DNA of 64,000 nt, from NCBI GenBank assembly GCA_963422445.2, contig OY729512.2, forward strand, positions 1,612,001 through 1,676,000, given 5' to 3'. The first letter of the stretch is position 1. Each line of letters starts with the position of its first letter. Below the pieces are notes generated by a model. That model was not told the origin of the DNA. It saw nothing but the letters and a program-made list of their open reading frames with translations, and searched no databases. Made by a program: the position numbers and the translations under genes. Source of the stretch: G963422445 sp963422445 (GTDB taxonomy: Bacteria; Pseudomonadota; Alphaproteobacteria; Thalassobaculales; Thalassobaculaceae). Positions 27,646 to 35,975 of the stretch are shown piece by piece.

Positions 27646-28542
27646 TTATTCGGCCGCTTCAAGCCCGAGATCAAGCCCGGCCAAGGCCGAGTGGATCGCC
27701 GCCTTGCGTGTTTCATCGGGTTCCGGCATCGGCGCCCGCGGCCGTCCCGCCGGACAGCCTTGCAGGGTCTGCGCGTATTTCGTGCAGGCTGGAAGGTTGT
27801 CGGACACGATCGCATTCCAAAGCCGTAGCAGTCGGGTATGAAGTTCAAGCGCGCGGGTATGGTCGCCAGTCCTGACCGCGTCCCAGAGGGCTACGCTGGC
27901 ATGCGGGGCTGCTGTCAGTATGGCGGCAATCGAACCGCGGCAGCCGAGCATGTAGGACGGATACATAAGAGCGTCGACAGCACTGAAAACATGATCGTCA
28001 GGCCCTGCATCCATGACCAGGTCCGCCATCAGTTTCAGGTCACCGGCACTTTGCTTGACGCCGATCACCCCCGGAACGTCGCGCATGATCCGCAGCAGCA
28101 GGGTCGGCGACAGATAGGTCCAGGGCACAACATTATAGATGATGATCGGCACGCCGGTGGCCTCCGCCATGGCCCGGAAGTGCTCGATCATTGCCTGATC
28201 GTCTGGCCGAAAGAGATAGTGAACCGGAGTGACCTGCAGGGCTGCGACGTCGAGATCGGCGACTGCCTCGCCGCGTTTGATGGCGTCGCGTGTGCTGTCG
28301 GTGATGATGCCGGCTATAACCGGCATTCGCCCGGCGGCAGCATCAATGGCGGTTTCCACCAGCTCCCTGAATTCGCCGATCTCCAGGGTGTGGCCCTCGC
28401 CGGTACTGCCGCCGACCGCGGTGCCGTGAGCGCCGGCGGAAATAAGCCATTCGATCTGGCGTTGGACCAGGGCGTGATCAATTTCGTCATTAGCGCCAAA
28501 TGGCGTTGTTGCGGGCGGGATAACCCCTTTCAGTTCGGACAT
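27646..28542 (-). CDS. Dihydrodipicolinate synthase family aldolase/dehydratase
   Basis: A 298-residue DapA/NanA-fold (beta/alpha)8 enzyme. The substrate carboxylate loop is GGSTGEG (residues 44-50), the conserved tyrosine is Tyr136 in IIYNVVP, and the Schiff-base lysine is Lys163 in GVKQSAG. A true lysine-pathway dapA is unlikely in this catabolic setting; a 2-keto-3-deoxy sugar-acid aldolase or dehydratase acting after the neighbouring enolase-superfamily enzyme fits better. The stop codon lies within a CGGCCG-rich region shared with the convergent gene. Confidence 0.9.
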   Translation of the reverse strand: MSELKGVIPPATTPFGANDEIDHALVQRQIEWLISAGAHGTAVGGSTGEGHTLEIGEFRELVETAIDAAAGRMPVIAGIITDSTRDAIKRGEAVADLDVAALQVTPVHYLFRPDDQAMIEHFRAMAEATGVPIIIYNVVPWTYLSPTLLLRIMRDVPGVIGVKQSAGDLKLMADLVMDAGPDDHVFSAVDALMYPSYMLGCRGSIAAILTAAPHASVALWDAVRTGDHTRALELHTRLLRLWNAIVSDNLPACTKYAQTLQGCPAGRPRAPMPEPDETRKAAIHSALAGLDLGLEAAE

Positions 28543-28657
28543 GATCTGTCGTCCCTTTGCTGCGCTATCCTGTGATGCGCGGGTGAGTGTCTGCCATATA
28601 GTTTATCGGCGGTCCGGCTTCGGCCGCAAGTCTGCGTCCGGGTTCGGCCGATCCCGC

Positions 28658-29839
28658 TAGTGTCCTGATTCCAAAGTTCGTACCGTTATGATGTTGCGGC
28701 TGCAGCGGTTTCGAGGGTCCTGAGGCAGAAGCGCTTGATGGACGCCAGGATTTCATCGGCTGTCTTGTGCCAGCGGAAGGGCTTGGGGTCCTCGTTGACG
28801 GTGTCGATGTACCCGGTGATCGCCTGCTCCAGCTCGACGGTCGATCGGTGAACCCCGCGCCGGATCTGCTTCTCTGTCAGATCGGCGAAGAAGCGCTCGA
28901 CTTGGTTGAGCCACGAGGCAGAGGTCGGGGTGAAGTGAACATGCCAGCGCGGTCGCCGGGCGAACCAGTCGCGGATCGTCTTCGTCTTGTGGGTCGAGTA
29001 GTTGTCCATGACGATGTGGATCTCGAGGTCGGGCGGCACGTTGGCCTCGACGTGATCCAGGAACTTGCGGAACTCCACGCTGCGGTGGCGCCGATAGCAC
29101 TGTCCGATGACCTTGCCTGTGGCGACGTCAAGGGCTGCGAAGAGCGAGGTCGTGCCGTTGCGCTTGTAATCGTGAGTGCGCCGCTCGACCTGCCCCGGGC
29201 GCAGCGGCAGCAGCGGCTGGGTGCGATCGAGGGCCTGAACCTGCGATTTCTCGTCCACGCAGAGGACCATGGCATGCTGCGGCGGGTCCACGTAGAGCCC
29301 CACGATGTCGCGCGTCTTGTCCACGAAGTAGGGGTCTGCCGAGAGCTTGAAGGTCTCGCTCCTGTGCGGCTGAAGGGAAAAGGCTCGCCAGATGCGGTTG
29401 ACCGTCGACGGCGCATACCCCGTCGCCTGCGCCATCGAGCGCGTGCTCCATTGGGTCGCGTCACGAGGCTTCTCCTCAAGCGTCTTGCGCACCACCTCGG
29501 CCACGGCGTCGTCATCGATGCGCCGGGGACGGCCGGAGCGCGGCTCGTCGTCAAGCCCGTCAAGACGATGCTCTGCGAAGCGATTGCGCCACTTCCTGGC
29601 GGTCTGGCTGGTCACGCCCAGCACGCTCCCAATCTGCACATTGGTAAGCCCTTCGGCCGCCAGCAGCACGATGTGCGCCCGATCGGACAGGCCTCGCCAG
29701 ACTTTGCGCCCGCGCGCCAGCCGCTCAAGCTCGTTGCGCTCGTCCGCGCTCAGCTTGATCTCCACCGAAAGTCGCATCACCATGCCCCCCGAATCGACAC
29801 CACCCCCTTAACAATACGAACTTTGCGTACAGGACACTA
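28658..29839 (-). mobile_element. IS630-family element (second lineage), complete
   Basis: The element is 28660-29837, flanked by TA on both sides. Inverted ends share GTGTCCTG and, after a 5-base spacer, AAAGTTCGTA. It encodes one intact transposase. It ends 8 bp beyond the stop codon of the OpgC gene, so it does not disrupt that gene. Different from the A/B/C IS630 copies and from the one in the PhyH gene. Confidence 0.88.
28686..29783 (-). CDS. IS630-family transposase, intact
   Basis: A 365-residue transposase. An N-terminal HTH pair (LTNVQIGSVLGVTSQTARKW, then SMAQATGYAPSTVNRIW) precedes a DDE domain: first Asp in VLCVDEKSQVQALDRTQ, second in HIVMDNYSTHKT, and Glu in SWLNQVERFFADLTEKQI. 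Unbroken, with an ATG start at 29783 (ATG 29777 also possible). This copy looks competent for transposition. Confidence 0.92.
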   Translation of the reverse strand: MVMRLSVEIKLSADERNELERLARGRKVWRGLSDRAHIVLLAAEGLTNVQIGSVLGVTSQTARKWRNRFAEHRLDGLDDEPRSGRPRRIDDDAVAEVVRKTLEEKPRDATQWSTRSMAQATGYAPSTVNRIWRAFSLQPHRSETFKLSADPYFVDKTRDIVGLYVDPPQHAMVLCVDEKSQVQALDRTQPLLPLRPGQVERRTHDYKRNGTTSLFAALDVATGKVIGQCYRRHRSVEFRKFLDHVEANVPPDLEIHIVMDNYSTHKTKTIRDWFARRPRWHVHFTPTSASWLNQVERFFADLTEKQIRRGVHRSTVELEQAITGYIDTVNEDPKPFRWHKTADEILASIKRFCLRTLETAAAATS

Positions 29840-29847
29840 GTCATCGA

Positions 29848-31038
29848 TTACTCGGCGGCATAGGAGGTCGAACGGGCACGCCCGAGATCGCCATCGCCGG
29901 CGGTCTTGCGCAGCGTTGCAGCAGGCGCTGGTGCGGATTGCCAGGGCGCCGACTTGATCCATCCGCAGAGGTAAGCGAAGCCGATGACACAGGCGATGCC
30001 GGAAAGGTTCACAATCGCGTAGATCCCGATATTGCGGCCGGTGAGATCCATGACCATGCCAGCGGCCTGCGCAAGCCAGATATTGAGGAGGAATACCGGC
30101 AGGGCTTGCTGCCCGACTTTCAGAATCGGTTTGGCCCAGCCCGCCAGAAGCAGATGCTCACGGCCCTTCACGAAGGCGATGGCCAGGTAGGCCAGGCACA
30201 TGAAATGAATGTATCGCAGCAGCCCGTAATCGGTCTTGTTGCGATAGGGCACGAGAACATCGTGGATTTCCTTGTAGGCCGGGATCCGCGACCAAGTCGG
30301 CCAATGGGCGAACGGGATGCTGATGAGAACGAATGCCGCCGCCAGAATGATCAAGCCAGCCTTTACCGGTGGTGGTTTGATCCAGCCGCGCGATAGCGCG
30401 AATCCGGTGAAAAACAGCAATTGCCAACCGAGCGGATTGAAGAACCATTCAAGATGCGGGTATTTCGGATGGGCCGGCATGCCGCCATCGAGAATCCAGT
30501 TGCTGGCATACAGAGCTGCCGAAGCGGCGATCGGGAGCCAGGGATGGATCCGGGCCAGCAGCATCGCAACCGGAATCAGGATCAGCGCGCCCAGATACAT
30601 CGGTAGGATATCGAAGTAGTTCGGGACATAGGTGAGCGTCACGAGGCCCAGCAAGGCCTCCGGCGTCTCATTCATGAAATAGCGGAGATTGAGCCGGCCA
30701 ACGTAATCCTTGACTCCGACGACTTCATTTCCAAATACGCAAAGGGCGAGAATCAGGAAAAAGATCAGGATATGTGATGAGTAAATCTGCCAGATGCGGT
30801 AAAAGACGCGGAGGATGCCATGCGTGAAGCCGGTTCGAAGAAACGTGCCACCGAATGCGATCGCAGCAGCATAACCCGAGCAGAACACGAACATTTCGGC
30901 AGCGTCGGACCAACCGAAGCGGGCCGGAATGTAGATCGCCCAGAGATTGGTCGGTACATGAGCGATGAAGATGATCAGCATCGCAACGCCGCGGAAGAAA
31001 TCCAGCCGTGGATCGCGTTGTTTCTTTGTCGTCCGCAT
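29848..31038 (-). CDS. opgC: OpgC family membrane protein (periplasmic glucan modification)
   Basis: 396 residues, about ten transmembrane segments. It starts with the family's DPRLDFFRGVAMLIIFIAHV segment, followed by FGWSDAAEMFVFCSGYAAAI, which contain the catalytic-site histidine and charged residues of OpgC/acyltransferase-3-like proteins. OpgC adds succinyl groups to osmoregulated periplasmic glucans from the periplasmic side of the inner membrane. It is divergent from the opgH-like gene with a 240-bp shared upstream region, supporting a common pathway. The gene symbol is by family; activity is inferred. Confidence 0.85.
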   Translation of the reverse strand: MRTTKKQRDPRLDFFRGVAMLIIFIAHVPTNLWAIYIPARFGWSDAAEMFVFCSGYAAAIAFGGTFLRTGFTHGILRVFYRIWQIYSSHILIFFLILALCVFGNEVVGVKDYVGRLNLRYFMNETPEALLGLVTLTYVPNYFDILPMYLGALILIPVAMLLARIHPWLPIAASAALYASNWILDGGMPAHPKYPHLEWFFNPLGWQLLFFTGFALSRGWIKPPPVKAGLIILAAAFVLISIPFAHWPTWSRIPAYKEIHDVLVPYRNKTDYGLLRYIHFMCLAYLAIAFVKGREHLLLAGWAKPILKVGQQALPVFLLNIWLAQAAGMVMDLTGRNIGIYAIVNLSGIACVIGFAYLCGWIKSAPWQSAPAPAATLRKTAGDGDLGRARSTSYAAE

Positions 31039-31278
31039 GCTTCCCTGCCTGCACCACCCGGCGCGGCCGTGCTTCGATATGCTCGCCGCCCGCCCGGCCA
31101 GGATCTGTACGGGCAGACATCGCTTGCGTGATTCTCGGGCAGCGGAACAGTGACATCACCAAGCGAACGGCAATCTTATAACCAGTCGGCCGTGATGTGG
31201 GAAAATTGATCGACCTGCACCAGTCGGACGATACTGCCGCATGATTGACGAGTATCAGGAAGGCGAGGATACAGGATC

Positions 31279-33150
31279 TTGAATGCGCGACCACCATGGC
31301 TGGTATCCGGGAAACAGACTGCTGGAATCGTGGTGCGCCGGCGGATCTTTCTTGCCCTCGTGCTTGCAACGATGGCCGGTCTGACCACCGCGCTTGCGTC
31401 CGTTTTTGCCATTGAGGGGCTAACCGGATTCGAGATCGCAATGATCATACTCTTCGCGCTCAATACGCCGTGGCTTTCGATCGGATTCTGGAACGCGGTC
31501 ATCGGCGTCGTCGTTCTGCATGCATCGCGGCACTGGTTGCCGCATGTGCTACCGATACAGGGTCTCGATGCGGGTGACGCTGCCATCAGCAGCCGGACGG
31601 CGGTCGTCATGCCAGTCTACAACGAGACGTCCGACCGGGTCGTCCAGCATCTCAAGGCTGTTGCGCGATCGCTGGATGCCACTGGCGAGGCGGACCATTA
31701 TGAACTGTTTCTGCTCAGCGACAGCGACCGCCCTGACATCGTCGCGCAGGAAACGCAGTTGTTTGAACGCTGGCAGGCGGAGGATCCGCGGCCGGACCGG
31801 CTGCACTATCGCCACCGCCGCTATAACGTGCGGCAGAAGGTTGGCAATATCGAGGATTTCTGCGAGCGCTGGGGCGATCGGTTCGACTATATGATCGTGC
31901 TTGATGCCGACAGTCTGATGAGCGGTGATGTGATCGGACGCTTGGTCAGGTTGATGCAGGCGAATCCAACGCTCGGCATTCTGCAATCCCTGGTCTGTGG
32001 TCTGCCGGCCTCAAGCGCCTTCACGCGTGTGTTCCAGTTCGGAATGCGGCATGGCATGCGGGTGTATACGACCGGAAGCGCCTGGTGGCAGGCCGATCAG
32101 GGTCCATACTGGGGTCATAACGCGATCGTCCGGCTGGTGCCGTTTCGCAAGTTCTGCCGGTTGCCGACTCTGCCCGGCCGCCCGCCGCTCGGTGGTGAAA
32201 TTCTGAGTCACGATCAGGTTGAGGCGGTGCTGATGCGCCGGGCCGGCTACGAGGTCCGGGTGTTGCCGATCGAGACAGGCAGTTTCGAGGCCAATCCGCC
32301 GACATTGCAGGATTATCTGAAACGGGATTTGCGCTGGTGTCAGGGTAACCTGCAGTATTTCCGGCTCCTCGGCATGCCTGGAATTCTTCCGCTTGGTCGG
32401 CTGCAGTTACTGCTCGCGATCATGATGTATACGGCAGCGCCAGTCTGGTATGCCTTCATGCTGATCGGCCTGGCGCAGTTCGTCTGGTATGCGCTGACCA
32501 CGAAGACCACCCTGCATGATGAACTGATCGGTCCGCTGCTCGGGCCTGGCGAATTTCCGATTGGCGGTGCAATTCTCTTCGTGACAATCCTGTTGATGAA
32601 TTTTGCGCCTAAGATCCTGGGCGTCGCCGATGTGTTTCTGAAACCCCGTGAACGGGCACGATATGGCGGCGGCGGCGCCTTGCTTGCCGGGGCCTTGGTT
32701 GAGGGTGTGTTCGGGATGATCCTGGCGCCGATCGTCGCGTTGGCGCAGACGATTTTCATTGTCGGGTTGTCTTTCGGGCGGCGGATTTCCTGGAATGGCC
32801 AGACCCGTGACGATCGCCTGGTATCGGTGCGTGAGGCCATTACCGGTTTATGGCCGCAAACCCTGATGGGATGTGTTTTTGCTGCCGGCCTGTGGATGTA
32901 TGCACCGGAATTCCTGATCTGGGGCGCTCCTGTGATCCTGGGGTTGATCATGGCTGTGCCTTTTGCGTGCGCGCTGTCGGGCAAGACCTGGAGCCGGGCT
33001 TTCGAGCGCCGGCGGATGTGCGCGATTCCGGAGGAGCGGGAGTTGCCGCCGGAACTGCTCTGGACGGGTTACGGATCACTCCGGTTGGACGAGGCCCGGA
33101 ACGCGCCAGAATCCGGTTTGCGTCCTTTGCCGGATACCGGCCTTCACTGA
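31279..33150 (+). CDS. opgH: Glucans biosynthesis glucosyltransferase MdoH/OpgH
   Basis: A 623-residue polytopic GT2 glucosyltransferase that makes the beta-glucan backbone of osmoregulated periplasmic glucans from UDP-glucose while threading it through the inner membrane. N-terminal membrane helices (FLALVLATMAGLTTALASVF) precede the catalytic domain: VVMPVYNETSDRVV, DADSL at residues 209-213, ETGSFEANPPTLQDYL and the RDLRWCQGN motif, followed by several more helices. Shorter N-terminus than E. coli OpgH. Start is TTG 31279 with AGGA just upstream; an internal GTG is possible. No opgG periplasmic partner lies in the window. Confidence 0.9.
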   Translation: MNARPPWLVSGKQTAGIVVRRRIFLALVLATMAGLTTALASVFAIEGLTGFEIAMIILFALNTPWLSIGFWNAVIGVVVLHASRHWLPHVLPIQGLDAGDAAISSRTAVVMPVYNETSDRVVQHLKAVARSLDATGEADHYELFLLSDSDRPDIVAQETQLFERWQAEDPRPDRLHYRHRRYNVRQKVGNIEDFCERWGDRFDYMIVLDADSLMSGDVIGRLVRLMQANPTLGILQSLVCGLPASSAFTRVFQFGMRHGMRVYTTGSAWWQADQGPYWGHNAIVRLVPFRKFCRLPTLPGRPPLGGEILSHDQVEAVLMRRAGYEVRVLPIETGSFEANPPTLQDYLKRDLRWCQGNLQYFRLLGMPGILPLGRLQLLLAIMMYTAAPVWYAFMLIGLAQFVWYALTTKTTLHDELIGPLLGPGEFPIGGAILFVTILLMNFAPKILGVADVFLKPRERARYGGGGALLAGALVEGVFGMILAPIVALAQTIFIVGLSFGRRISWNGQTRDDRLVSVREAITGLWPQTLMGCVFAAGLWMYAPEFLIWGAPVILGLIMAVPFACALSGKTWSRAFERRRMCAIPEERELPPELLWTGYGSLRLDEARNAPESGLRPLPDTGLH

Positions 33151-33619
33151 CGGAAATTAGCCCCGCTGACAGCTGTGCCGCGACGTCGCTCAGCCTTGCA
33201 TATTGTCATCGATGCGTCCATTCTTTGCAGGAAAAGGGTCGGGATCGGGATGGAGGGAGATCGTGACAGTCGATGACGTGACCATTGACGTGTTTCGTGA
33301 AGATGGTGCTGTGGTTCTCCGCGGCGCCTTGTCGCCGGCCTGGATTGAGACGTTGCGGGCTGGCGTCGAGCAAAACATCGCCACGTCGGGCCTCTATACA
33401 CGCGGTTACACGAAACCGGGCGATCCGGGCCATTTTTTCGGTGATTACTGCAACTGGGCGCGTATCGACGCGTATCGGCGCTTTCTCTTCGACTCGCCGA
33501 TCGCCGGGATCGCGGCAACACTTATGCGGTCGTCGAAGGTCAATCTGTTCCACGAGCATGTTCTGGTCAAAGAGCCAGGAACCCTCGACCGTACCCCCTG
33601 GCATCACGATCAACCCTAT

Positions 33620-34845
33620 TATACCAAACGCAAGTCATATGAACCGATACAGTGAGGCATCGGGATCAGCACGATGGGGCTACGGCCCAGCTGCGCCGGG
33701 TTGTATTGGTGATGACGTCGGGCTGGTCGGTCAGCCATTGCCACCCCGTCCAGCAGGCGTCCCTCAGGGCGGAGACATCCTTGAACACGCGGTTGGCGAA
33801 GCGGTTCGATTTCAGGAACAGAATGATCTGCTCCATCGGATTGAGTTCCGGACTGTAGGGCGGCAGATGCACGAGCGTCAGGTTGGGGGGAACGAGAAGG
33901 TCGCCCGAGCGATGCCAGCCCGCCCCGTCCAGCACAATCACGCCGTGCGCACCCGGCGCCACGGCCGCGCCGATCGCCGCCAGATGCTCGTTCATCGACG
34001 CCGTGTTCGCCCTGTCCGCCACGTGGGCGATGCCGACGCCGCGCTCTGCGCAGGTGGCGCCGAACAGATAGACGTAGCCATAGCGATGGTCGCGCACGAT
34101 GCGCGGACGCTGCTTCCCATTCGCCCAGACCCGTGTCGTCATCCCCTTCTGGCCGATGCGCGCTTCGTCCTGGAACCAGATTTCTATCGGACCCGCCAGC
34201 GCCTCAGAGCTGAGCGCCGACGTCAACTGTGCCTCGAACTCCGCCACGAACGACCTCTGCCGCTCCGCGTCGGCTTTGGGGTGGACCGGCCGCCCCGAGA
34301 CAAAGCGAAACCCGGCCCTTCGGAGCATCATACGGGCACCGCTCTCCGTATAGATGACCCCGAAGGCCTCCTCGATTTTCCGTACGATGTCCTGAACGCG
34401 CCAGCGCGTCACACCGTCCCGCTCAAGCTCGGGACCCGCCTCGATCCAGGCGCCGATCTCGGCGATCTGCGCGTCCGTCAACCGGCCCTCGCTCCCGCCG
34501 CGCGGGAGATCCGCGAGGCCGTCGAAGCCCTCCGTGTTGTAGCGCAACACCCAGTCGCGCAGGATTTGAAGCTCCATGCCCTGCGCCCGAGCCGCCTCCG
34601 TGCGAGACGCACCCTCCATGATCATGGCGAGCGCACGCGCGCGCGACGCTTGCTTCGCGTCCCCGCAGTGCCTCGAAAGCGCGTGGAGCTCGTCCGCTGT
34701 GTGTGCCGTCCAGGTTATCGGCGTTGCCGCACTCATCGTCATCCTCCGGCGCTGGTGAGTCGATCACCACAGTCTATGAAGGTCGTCCGGACCGTCACCC
34801 CAACATATTGGGATGGTGAGTCAATTTGGAGCGCGCTTGGTATTA
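33620..34845 (-). mobile_element. IS630-family element (third lineage), complete, inside PhyH gene
   Basis: The element is 33622-34843 with TA at 33620-33621 and 34844-34845. Both ends contain an ATACCAA(A/G)CGC inverted repeat. It carries a single intact transposase on the minus strand. The target gene is otherwise undamaged, so the insertion looks recent. Confidence 0.88.
33666..34742 (-). CDS. IS630-family transposase, intact
   Basis: 358 residues. N-terminal HTH (MIMEGASRTEAARAQGMELQ and the winged segment up to GVIYTESGARMMLRRAGFRF) followed by the DDE domain: Asp in WFQDEARIGQKG, Asp in VIVLDGAGWHRS, and Glu in LPPYSPELNPMEQI. Unbroken reading frame from the ATG at 34742. Belongs to a different IS630 subgroup from the one at 28686. 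Confidence 0.92.
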   Translation of the reverse strand: MTMSAATPITWTAHTADELHALSRHCGDAKQASRARALAMIMEGASRTEAARAQGMELQILRDWVLRYNTEGFDGLADLPRGGSEGRLTDAQIAEIGAWIEAGPELERDGVTRWRVQDIVRKIEEAFGVIYTESGARMMLRRAGFRFVSGRPVHPKADAERQRSFVAEFEAQLTSALSSEALAGPIEIWFQDEARIGQKGMTTRVWANGKQRPRIVRDHRYGYVYLFGATCAERGVGIAHVADRANTASMNEHLAAIGAAVAPGAHGVIVLDGAGWHRSGDLLVPPNLTLVHLPPYSPELNPMEQIILFLKSNRFANRVFKDVSALRDACWTGWQWLTDQPDVITNTTRRSWAVAPSC

Positions 34846-35321
34846 TTGTGTCGATGGCCAGGACAACTGTTCGTTCTGGATACCACTTGATCCGGTGCCG
34901 CGGCAGAACGGCGTCGAATTCGTTGCTGGGTCGCATCGATGGGGGCGCTGGTTCACCCCGACCAAATTCGTTGGCACCCAGTATCGGCGCAGTGATCAAG
35001 GGTACGAGACAATGCCCGATATCGACGGCAATCGGGAGCAGTATCGGCTTCTGTCATGGGATATGGAACCGGGCGACTGTATCGCCTTTCATTTTCTGAC
35101 AGTCCACGGGGCTCCCGGCAATCCGTCCCTGACCCAACGCCGGCGGGCCTTCGCGGCCAGATTCACTGGCGATGACGCTGTTTATGCGCGGCGCGCCGGC
35201 GAGATGTCGCCGCCTTTTCCGGAGGTGACACTAGAGCCCGGGCAACCGCTCGACAGCGATACGTTTCCAGTCGTCTATCGCGCATGATCCACTGTCACCG
35301 GACCCGGTAAGGCGTACTGTC

Positions 35322-35969
35322 ATGACTCTCGTATTGCACGGATATTTCCGGTCGTCAGCCGCTTATCGCGTCCGTATCGCCCTGAATCTCAAAGGGTTGC
35401 CCTACAAGCCGGTCTCTTACCATCTCCGCCGTGGCGAACAGAATGACAAACGGTTCCTTGAGCTTAACCCGCAAGGCTTGGTGCCGGCTCTCGAAGATGA
35501 AGGCAGCGTCCTGACGCAGTCGCTGGCGATCCTGGAGTATCTCGACGAAGCTTTTCCCGAGACCCACCAATTGCTGCCGAGCGGGATATCGGACCGCGCG
35601 AGGGTCCGGTCGCTCGCCAACATCATCTGCAGCGATATTCACCCGATCGACAATCTCAGGGTGTTGAACTATCTTGGCGACCGCCTCGGTCAGGACGAAG
35701 CGACTGGCATCGAGTGGTTCAACCACTGGATCAGTCTCGGTTTCGACGCGCTGGAGGCGATGCTGTTCCGGGACGCCCGGACCGGCCGGTTTTGTCATGG
35801 CGACAAACCAGGGCTGGCCGATGTCTGTCTGGTGCCACAGGTATTCAATTCACAACGCCATGCGCTTGATCTTTCGCCCTGGCCAACCATCGTAGACATC
35901 GTCGAGAATTGCGCGGAACTCGACGCTTTCAGAACGGCGCATCCAGATTGCCAGCCTGACGCCGGCTGA
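35322..35969 (+). CDS. maiA: Maleylacetoacetate isomerase (zeta-class GST)
   Basis: A 215-residue zeta-class glutathione transferase. The N-terminal thioredoxin-like domain has the diagnostic SSAAYRVRIALNLKG active-site motif, NPQGLVPAL (cis-proline and glutathione contacts) and LTQSLAILEYLDE; the C-terminal helical domain has NIICSDIHPIDNLRVLNYL and KPGLADVCLVPQV. The enzyme isomerises maleylacetoacetate to fumarylacetoacetate in tyrosine/homogentisate breakdown. hmgA and fahA are not adjacent, so the substrate could differ. About 35 bp after the PhyH remnant on the same strand. Confidence 0.9.
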   Translation: MTLVLHGYFRSSAAYRVRIALNLKGLPYKPVSYHLRRGEQNDKRFLELNPQGLVPALEDEGSVLTQSLAILEYLDEAFPETHQLLPSGISDRARVRSLANIICSDIHPIDNLRVLNYLGDRLGQDEATGIEWFNHWISLGFDALEAMLFRDARTGRFCHGDKPGLADVCLVPQVFNSQRHALDLSPWPTIVDIVENCAELDAFRTAHPDCQPDAG

Positions 35970-35975
35970 CGATCA

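Larger units (their letters stand above)
33263..35287 (+). pseudogene. Phytanoyl-CoA dioxygenase (PhyH) family gene split by IS630
   Basis: The 5' part (33263-33621) starts at GTG 33263 with GGAGG about 8 bases upstream and ends in the iron-ligand motif WHHDQPYY. The 3' part (34844-35287) continues CVDGQDNCSFWIPLDPVPRQ, NGVEFVAGSHRWG, GDCIAFHFLTVHGAPGN with the distal His, and the downstream RRRAFAARFTGDD. Deleting 33622-34843 and one TA restores the codons CAA CCC TAT TAT TGT GTC exactly, giving an uninterrupted PhyH 2OG-Fe(II) dioxygenase of about 265 residues. As it stands, the product is truncated right after the HxD motif. Confidence 0.9.

Noticed and set aside
27627..27660. CGGCCG pair between convergent genes as a bidirectional terminator
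   Set aside because: The stem is short (6 bp), has no T-run, and overlaps the stop of the DHDPS-family gene; too weak to annotate.
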